A stretch of 64,000 bases of DNA. Source: Vicia villosa (Eukaryota > Streptophyta > Magnoliopsida > Fabales > Fabaceae). Each line of letters opens with the position of its first letter. Position 1 is the stretch's first letter. The translations under genes and the position numbers were made by a program. The stretch covers positions 62,001 to 126,000 of the forward strand of contig NW_026705447.1 of assembly GCF_029867415.1 (NCBI RefSeq), in the 5' to 3' direction. Positions 56,915 to 64,000 of the stretch are shown here, piece after piece. The notes under the pieces are model-generated. The model did no database searches and was not told the origin of the DNA. It was given only the letters and a program-made list of their open reading frames with translations.

Positions 56915-57486
56915 ATTTTTATAGTATTACATAATTTTGTGAAAAAAAATTTTACAAATTTTTTTTTTATAAAAGCTTCAAATGAAAATTTTGTTTGAAT
57001 AGTTATTCTTAAAATGTGATTTTATGTATTTCATCTAATTATGGGAAAAAATTTGGATATCAAAATTTCAAAAAATCACTTAATTTTGAAGCAATTTCAA
57101 ATAGATTTTCATAAAAATCATTTTGGAAATACAACTTTTTTAAAAAATTGCGATTTTGACTAAGTTTTAGTCTTCAATAATGTGTGTTTATGTTATAGGA
57201 TGTCAAAATTTATATTTTATTTTAGAAAAAACGAATATAAAAAAACTTTTAATATTTTGAAAAACAATTTTGAAAAATCTATTTTCAAATATACAAAAAA
57301 AAAATCAATTTTTTAAATGTGAAACAAACAGGCCCAATATCGGTCCATTCTAGTGACGGTCTTCTTTGGAAGTCAACATGGCATTGTTAGATTCAAATTG
57401 ATAATTTATTTCATTTTCATCTGTTTCTTTGGAATAGACTCTTCGTTTTCCTTTATACGAGTAATAATCCCCGTTTTTAGATTGTA

Positions 57487-57767
57487 CTCCCTCCGTTTTT
57501 TATTATAAGTCGTTTTGAAAAAAATTTTGTATTTAAATAAAAGTCGTTTTACAATTCCAATGAATAATTAATGCTATTTTTCCTATTATATCCTTAAACA
57601 TTTATTATTATCTCTCCTTTTAATTATATAAATTTATCTTCCACATGTCATTAATGAAGGATAATTTTGTAAAAACCTTCATAATTTCTCATTTTCATAC
57701 AACAATTATTATTTTTCTTAATCTGTGTGAAAAGTCTAAAACGACTTATAATAAAAAACAGAGGGAG
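57487..57767. mobile_element. Stowaway-like MITE
   Basis: 281 bp with terminal inverted repeats CTCCCTCCGTTTTTTATTAT and ATAATAAAAAACAGAGGGAG, flanked by TA on both sides (57485-57486, 57768-57769). Terminal CTCCCTCCG and TA duplication are typical of Stowaway (Tc1/mariner-type) MITEs. No coding capacity. Confidence 0.9.
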
Positions 57768-57918
57768 TACCAAAAAATTATCCTCGTTTTCACACATGTA
57801 TATCCTTTTTTAATGGTCGCTACTATTTACCTATTTGACTTTCAAGTAACTTCTACACTAATGGTTCCGAAAATCTATTTGGAACTATTTTGTGACAAAT
57901 GGGAAAAAGGACCACACA

Positions 57919-57919
57919 A

Positions 57920-57995
<76 letters not shown>
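57919..57995. repeat. (ATT)n microsatellite
   Basis: About 25 ATT units, with one AAT interruption near 57949. The poly-isoleucine frame across it is an artefact. Confidence 0.95.
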
Positions 57996-58067
57996 GTTGA
58001 CAAATGGGATTGGTAAATGCCATAATAAAAAAAACGAAAAAAAGAAAAAAAGAATATAAAAAACAAA

Positions 58068-59303
58068 TTATATTAATCGGTTGAAAATACAAGATGGACT
58101 ATGTCTTAAATAATAAAAAAATAATATCTCTCTCTCTCTGAAATGTAGGTGAAACATTCCGAGCTTGTAAACTAAAGAGGTAAAGGAATCAAGATGCAGA
58201 GCTTTGGTGAATTTGTCATCATATTGATTCTTCGAGTTGATTGACATTAAATGAATGATATTGATTTGTAATTTTTCTACTAGATGATAGGTTATCTCAA
58301 TATACTCCGTTCCTTCGTGAAAAATAGGATTTGAGGCAATGTGTATAACACTCCTGCTATCATGTAAAGTTGTTACAAATGTTGGCGTAACCGACACAAA
58401 AATAAAAGTAATATCATGTCTAGAATGGATGAGATATAACAATTTACCTATGATGCTTCTGAATTTGGTGGGATCTTGCAACATGGGTTCATTAGTAATA
58501 TTCGTTTGTATCTTGGATCCATAGATGTCGATGCAAATTTGACTGCAAGGAGGTCAAGACTTTATAGCAGATCAATAATGTATTTATGTTGACATAATTC
58601 TATTCCTTTGGAAGACCTAGTAGTCTCAAATAAAAAAAAAATTAGAGGTTGCCTAGGTCTTTGATACAGAATTTTGTGTTAAAGAGAGACTTGATATCGG
58701 AAATTTATGTGATGCTGTTTCCTGCAAATATTAAATCATCAACATATACCAGTATAGCCATGAAAGAATTAGCATACTTTTAGGTAAATAAAGAATAATT
58801 AGATTTTGATTGAGATAAACCTAAGTTAAATAAGTGGAAGTTATTTTTTGTTTCTATTGATGTTTGGCTTGTTTTAAGTCATAGATTGATTCGTAAAGTT
58901 TACATACCATATTTTTAGAGACTTTTAATCAAGGGGAATATTTCATATATATTTCCTCCTCTAAATATCCATAGACACGGGAAATATTAATGTGCCAATT
59001 GAGGGAGGAGGTTATAGATAATAACAATCTAATTGTTGCCATTTTTATCAATGGACTAAAGATTTTTAAGTAATCTAAACCCTTTCTTTGAATGAAGCCT
59101 TTGACAATAAGACATACCTTATGTTTTGTTGTGGAACCATAAATGGAGAGGATTGCGGAAACTACGATGGAGTCAAGCTTCTGGGGTGATACTATAATGC
59201 GACACCGAGGATCGGAGGTTGCAATCACGATGCTTCTTGAACCTGAGACATTCGTTAATCGATGTCGATCTTGAATCGATGTTGTTAATCTCTTATACGA
59301 CAA
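58068..59303 (-). pseudogene. Second Ty1/copia pol remnant (RT and RNase H)
   Basis: In minus-strand order: RT start (GLDYLKIFSPLIKMATIRLL and GYLEEEIYMKYSP, 58929-59303), a gap with stops, then RNase H (DSRSVIHIASNPIFHEGTEY, 58068-58484). The middle of RT, including YVDD, is damaged (VYVDDLIF-like residues near 58745). No LTRs are visible. It is independent of the copia at 13071-56914. Confidence 0.7.
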
Positions 59304-60065
59304 TTCATATTTGGGGTATCTACATGGTTAGCACTCTAACGCCCAAATCAGTTTAGGGTTCAAGATAACCGTAGAGAGAGTGGAGATTAGAGATTGTGTA
59401 CCTGAAAAGCCTTTGTGAAGGTGTTTATACATGGGCTACTGGAACGATTTGTATAAGGGTCCTCATTTTATTAGGCCTTTGGCCGACACGGAACAGTTGC
59501 CCCTAAGACTCGTCGAACATTCGGGATATTGGAGGAGTCTTTTAGCAATCGTGGTCAGTCCTCGAGAATGGTTGTTCAGGCGTCGGTTAGCATGCACTTA
59601 TTTGGTTTTGCCAAAGTGTAATGGGGAACGTGAGCATTAAATGCGGTCCCATCATTGAAATGTTTCACCATTTTTCTTTGATGTGTGACATGAAAAGATA
59701 TAGAGTAGCGTGACACAGCTTACTGTGCACTTGTGTGTACTTGAGTTTGGTTGTGGTTCCAAGACTAGATATGACCGTTGATCCACACTTGCTTCTTGCT
59801 TTCAGTCTGATCCACCCGACTGTCTTTTCTTACTAAAGGATAGAGAAAATATGGAGAAAATTTTCAGTAATCTTATAGACCGAGTTTTTCTTGTTTCCTT
59901 TTAGTCTTTCTCTCATCCTAGAGAGCGTGTTTACAGGAGTAGTTGTTGTCACATATTCAAAGCTTCAAATTTCGGCCTTCTTCTTTACTTTATTGCCTTT
60001 GACCTTATATTTCACGGTACCTTCTCTTCACTTCAATTTTCCATTGAAGAATTTATTATATTTTT
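59304..60065. other. Intergenic stretch, nothing recognised
   Basis: Short frames only. No LTR boundary or repeat found. Confidence 0.45.
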
Positions 60066-60071
60066 GTTACG

Positions 60072-61303
60072 ATGATCAGTAACCCTATTATCATAGATAA
60101 TGATTTGCAAGATAGTGATTCTTCCTCTTTGAGAATGATAATGGATTGTGCATTGCATTCCCTTCTCTATGCCCAGAGGGATTTTGAATTAGAGATCGTC
60201 TCTCTGATTAGGGATTATGAAACAAAAAGGGTATTCGAGGACTCCTTTTTGAGAAAAATTTGTCGGGCATCCCTTTACGTGCTCCCCTGTTTAGGGAAAT
60301 TGGTGATGGGGAGGACCCTGTTGAAAAACCAATGCCTCCTCCTGTCTTGAATGAGGTGGAAGTAGAAGTTTCCTAGAAAAGAAGGGAACGTGATGGTATC
60401 TTCTTCTAAGTATGTCAGGGAACAAGTTGTCATGAACCTAGTGATGTTGAAATCCTGTGTCATTTGGAATGTCATACAAAAATAAATTTTGTGTCTTGGA
60501 TCAACCTTAGGAACCATTATAAAGCTGAGGAATTAGCCCGCAGAGGACTTTGGCTAGTTGGGTCGGCTAACGTTAATAGATGTCACTGGGTGTTCGCCGA
60601 AGTAGTTGGAACTCCTTCCATCTTTAATATGTCGAGGCTATAGCAAATGTTGACATTACGATTAGAAACTCCTTGGATTTGTCAATTCTCCCAATAGGTC
60701 CGATGGAGAGGATATGTAACTCTTTTTTATAGTTTTTAAGTTCCTCTATATGAATGCCTCTTGACTAAGTTAGAGACGCCTTTCCTCTTCTCTGAATTTG
60801 AGGTGGTCGTTTAAGAATTACCCCCTCGCAACTTCATCCCGCAGCAGGGACTTTCGTGAAGGTTTTTTAACTCTGCACCGTGTATAAATCTTGGGAGTCT
60901 TATTTGGAGCTTTTTTTTCAATTTTTTCCATGGCCCGTACCTCTAAGGATAATGCCCGAGATCAGGGATTAGTCTCCCTTCGCCCCAGGTGCCTTGGTTT
61001 GGCCCTTTCACTAGTGCCTTGAATAATTTTATTGAATTTTTCTTATTTGTGAAACTTGTTTCCCCTAGGGATCAGTTTACCTTTTGCTTGTCTTCAACCC
61101 CGGTGGGATGTGCATATTCTTGCAAAAAGGGTTTCTAGAAAAATTGGTCTATAGCTCATTTTCGTCAGCCTGTTTCTTCTTACCATTTTGGGCTAAATCC
61201 TCTATCCTCTGAGGAGGTGAAAATGAAAGAAGATTTGTGGGCTTGGTATCAAGGGCTTGACTATAAAGAAGAACTTGGTCTTGGTGAAGTACCCCCTTCA
61301 TAG
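60072..61303 (+). pseudogene. Decayed gag-like ORF of a plant gypsy-type element
   Basis: The plus strand can be read in pieces: a start MISNPIIIDNDLQDSDSSSL, then VPLYECLLTKLETPFLFSEF and PSSEEVKMKEDLWAWYQGLD-like text, with many stops and shifts. The phrase order (xPLYEYLLTKL...PFSxFE) resembles the putative gypsy-type transposon family often labelled Transposase_28. Family assignment is tentative. It ends 48 bp before the LTR at 61352. Confidence 0.35.
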
Positions 61304-62260
61304 TGAAAGAAAAAACGAATAGATATTTATGTGATAATCAGTGCGCCTAGTTGTTGCACCCCAAAATTTGCCCTCTTTATTTGAGCTATAAGTTATCCAA
61401 GACGTTTATGTCGTCGTTCAAAAAGGAAGAAAAATCATAAAGAGTTTTTATGGGTTTAAGGAAATATGATGTGAGGATGGGTTTATATAGTGGAAATACG
61501 AGAAAATTCACAAGTCTTATTTGGAAGGTGATATGAGCTAAGCTCCCACGAAGCCCCGACTATTTCAATGTTCTCTAGAACTTTTGTGTTTGACTCGGAA
61601 GCCAATTCCATGAGGAAGGTTGTCAAATTTGCAAATTAATCGAGATTTCACAGTGAAAATGGTGCTGAATGTAGGTTTTCGGACACTAAAAAGTTCATAT
61701 CTCACAATCCGCTCGTCCGATTCCCTCGAGATTTTAACTGTTTCTCCGTGTCATCATTACTGAGATTTCATATGTTCGGACGGAAGACCAGTTATGCACT
61801 GAAAATTCCCAGCATTTTGAAGAACGTCGTAATCTTTCGGTAAAAAGCGTGTTTTCGGGTATGTCGCGACAAGTTTGAAAATCCATAACTTCTTCGATTT
61901 TTATCTTATCAAGTCCATTCCGGCGGCATTTTCTTGGAAATTTCGTTAGCTTCGATTCTTCGTCGCACATGCTTGTTCAGATTTCGAGCCAAAGGATGAG
62001 TTTTATCGAGTTCTTTGAGCGGTGCGCACAAAATTCTGCACAGTCGCGCCAGATGAATCGGCGTTTCTCGTCATTCAAACGCGCGTAATTTCTTCATCTC
62101 TTATCGGATTGAGACGATTCTCACGGCTACGAGTCACAAATTTGGTCATCTTTGAGTTGACGTTGGTCCAAATTTCAAACTTTGCACCGATTCGCGTTTC
62201 CTTGAAAACGAGCTAAAAAAGAGATAATTTAGGGCGTTTTGGACATTTCACTACTCACAC

Positions 62261-62267
62261 TATATAA
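62261..62267 (+). promoter_or_regulatory. TATA box of right-hand LTR
   Basis: TATATAA about 910 bp into the LTR, followed by a C/T-rich region. The palindrome pairs lie about 1.2 kb downstream, in the predicted transcript. Confidence 0.55.
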
Positions 62268-63420
62268 GCTATATTTCTTCACATTCTCTCATAACTTCAC
62301 TTCACCCAAAATAGTCAAAAACACTTTCTCTCAATTCTCTCTCAATTCCCTTGGATCAAAACCCCAAATATCACAAAGCTTTCATCAATCTTCATGAATA
62401 TTCATTGATCTTCATCAAATTCAAAAACAACATGGATTGAAGATCAAGATCTCGAGTTCGAATTTTCCTCCTCTTTCTTGCACATCTCGCGCACCTCTCT
62501 CTCCTCTCCCCAAGGATTCGCGTTTCGACTTCGCTTCGTGTTCGCGTTCTGTCGTGTTCGCGCGTCGGTTTAGATCTTCATCCGGTAAGCTTTCGGATCT
62601 TGAATTAAGTGCTTAATTGTTGATCCTTATGTGAATTCGAATCTAGATTCGTATTTTGTTGTTGATTAATGTTGATTGATGATGATTGATCGGAGAATTT
62701 GCATGTTGTTAATTGAATTGATGGTGATCATGAGAATTTTTGGTTAGATCTAATGATTGTTGTATGTAATTAATGATTGTTGATGATGAATTGTTACATT
62801 CATGCTTTGGATCTAAGAATTGTTGGTGATTTTGTGTGCTTAATTGTTAAAATTCATATATGTGACTTGTGGTGCACTCAAGGTGTTTGTACAAATGCAT
62901 GTGGTAAACTTTTGCTTGATAATTGCCTTACTTGATGCTTAGGTCGTGATTTGAATACGTTGTGTAGCTTGATCACTTTTGCATGTGCTAATTTTTGTGG
63001 CCTTTGTTGCATTGATGTAATCATTGGTAATGATATTTGAATGTGGAATTGGATGACGCGTCGCACTTGGCATAATTGTTGGTATTCGGCTTATTTGATT
63101 TACGAATTTGTAATTCACATTCAATAAGATGTTACATGGTGCTCGATTTTGAAATTGATACATTCTTGGCTTTGTTGATTTGGTGCTTAATTCTTGTTCG
63201 CTTGTTGCTTATAACGTGCTTCGCATCGATGTTTGCTTCGAATGTTCCTATGTGCCTACTATTGCTAAATGCCTTGAATTTGTATTCCAGATATGTTTCA
63301 TTGTGCATTACATACATTTTGATGGCTCTTCATGGCATGTTTGATTTGGCATTGACTTGGATTGAGTGGGAGTGTCTCCCAAGCACTCAAAGTTGTTAAA
63401 AAATGGTTTTCATACAGGAG

Positions 63421-63704
63421 AACCCGGTTCCCACTCAATCTAAAGCAATATTGGAACTGGCAGCATGTCCTGGAACCCGGTTCCCAGTTTGGGGGAACCG
63501 GTTCTTGGTGGCTTGATGTGTATTTAAAGGCCGACAGAGGGGTCTGGAACCCGGTTCCTAGTTTGGGGGAACCGGTTCCTGCTGTTTGGTTGGGTTCGTG
63601 GTTTTGGCAGAATGCCCTGGAACCTGGTTCCGAGTCTGGGGGAACCGGTTCCTGTGTGTGTTTTTGTGATGGAACCCGGGTTCCCATATTGGGGAACCGG
63701 TTCC
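63421..63704 (+). other. Four paired AACC(C)GGTT palindromes in right-hand LTR
   Basis: Pairs: 63474-63482/63496-63503, 63548-63556/63570-63577, 63621-63629/63643-63650 (first arm AACCTGGTT), 63673-63682/63695-63702. Centre spacing is 21-21.5 bp. The second arm is preceded by TGGGG; the spacer reads CCCAGTTTGGG or similar. A single palindrome at 63421-63429 has a diverged partner. The core is the same as in the chromovirus LTRs, although the rest of the LTR shows no evident similarity. Confidence 0.85.
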
Positions 63705-64000
63705 CTTACTTGTTTTTGTTCCTTTTCTTTTTTAACTTCAATCTTTCGTATCTTTTGACTCGTAACTCCGATTTGCATGTTCTTTATATCATTGGAAAGC
63801 TTGTGAAATGTACTATCTAGTTAGATGCTTGGTTTTTTCATTAATTTGTAGATCATTCATGTTTGTTTTCTCTTTGATGTTTCATCGTCTATTTCATGTT
63901 TATATTACTTGTCCATTTCGTTTTGGTTTATTGTAATAACGCAATTCCGATTGCGATGTTTGTTATCACTAACTTGTGTGCTAGTGTGCAAGGCATTTGG

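Larger units (their letters stand above)
12975..57320. mobile_element. MITE split by the copia element (outermost host)
   Basis: The AT-rich sequence left of the copia insertion (12975-13041, containing TGTATATTTGAAAATA) is an inverted copy of that on the right (57240-57320, containing TATTTTCAAATATACA). The arms match over roughly 65 bp with few differences. With the 43.8-kb copia insertion removed, about 500 bp remain with long terminal inverted repeats. The right end runs into TGTGAAACAAACAGGCCC, a MITE-like terminus; the left end is eroded. Superfamily not assigned. Confidence 0.5.
61352..64000 (+). repeat. LTR of an Ogre/Tat-like element, runs off right edge
   Basis: Begins TGTTGCACCCCAAAATTTGC, close to the Ogre LTR start. 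TATA box at 62261-62267. At least 2.65 kb long with no end visible. Contains paired AACCCGGTT palindromes (63421-63704). Whether it is a 5', 3' or solo LTR cannot be told. If a target duplication exists, its left copy would be CTAGT (61347-61351). Confidence 0.6.

Noticed and set aside
57645..58016. 123-residue frame ending in poly-isoleucine
   Set aside because: Runs through the MITE end and the ATT microsatellite; no other coding sign.
60431..60610. Possible host exon (WINLRNHYKAEELARRGLW reading)
   Set aside because: Surrounded by gag-like text with stops in the same orientation; better explained as part of the decayed element.

Overview
The window is plant nuclear DNA made of nested LTR retrotransposons. 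I found no host gene, tRNA, rRNA or CRISPR array. Two Ogre elements with long LTRs (one keeping the intron typical of Ogre), a SIRE/Maximus-type copia and a Tekay-like chromovirus all fit a large legume genome. Tribe Fabeae (pea, vetch, lentil, faba bean) is my best guess, inferred from element composition only.

Layout, left to right. 1-3012: end of a minus-strand Ogre/Tat-type element (PBS and one LTR) inserted into a plus-strand SIRE-like copia, of which the 3' env-like ORF and 3' LTR remain (3013-6888). 6889-12974: old debris, including a decayed Tat element with a minus-strand integrase and a plus-strand extra ORF antisense to it. 12975-57320: a small MITE split by a minus-strand Ty1/copia element (13071-56914, TSD ATTTT). 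That copia carries two further insertions. The first is a Tekay-like chromovirus (13649-35541, TSD GTTGT), itself split by a very young non-autonomous Ogre (16927-30664, TSD CAGCT). The second is a plus-strand Ogre (36678-53796, TSD CTCAT). 57321-61351: a Stowaway-like MITE, a microsatellite, a dead copia pol and a decayed gag-like ORF. 61352-64000: the beginning of another long LTR.

Coding state. The plus-strand Ogre keeps an intact RT-RNaseH-aRNaseH-integrase exon of about 1,150 residues, but has a collapsed ORF1, a gag stop, a DTG-to-YTG protease change and a linker deletion. The chromovirus has stops, frameshifts and a changed RT active site. The young Ogre encodes only ORF1 and a miniature zinc-motif protein, so it depends on proteins made elsewhere.

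The most unusual observation is in the non-coding parts. In at least six elements of three lineages, LTRs, leaders or 3' UTRs carry arrays of short hairpins or paired palindromes. In several arrays the loop is constant while the stem changes on both arms together: loop GTTCGT in the young Ogre, CAGTGG in the plus-strand Ogre, TAGAT in the left LTR, TTCWG in the copia leader. Other LTRs carry 10-14-bp palindromes in pairs 21-22 bp apart, centre to centre. This looks like selection for structure rather than sequence. I read it by eye; folding and covariation statistics were not run.
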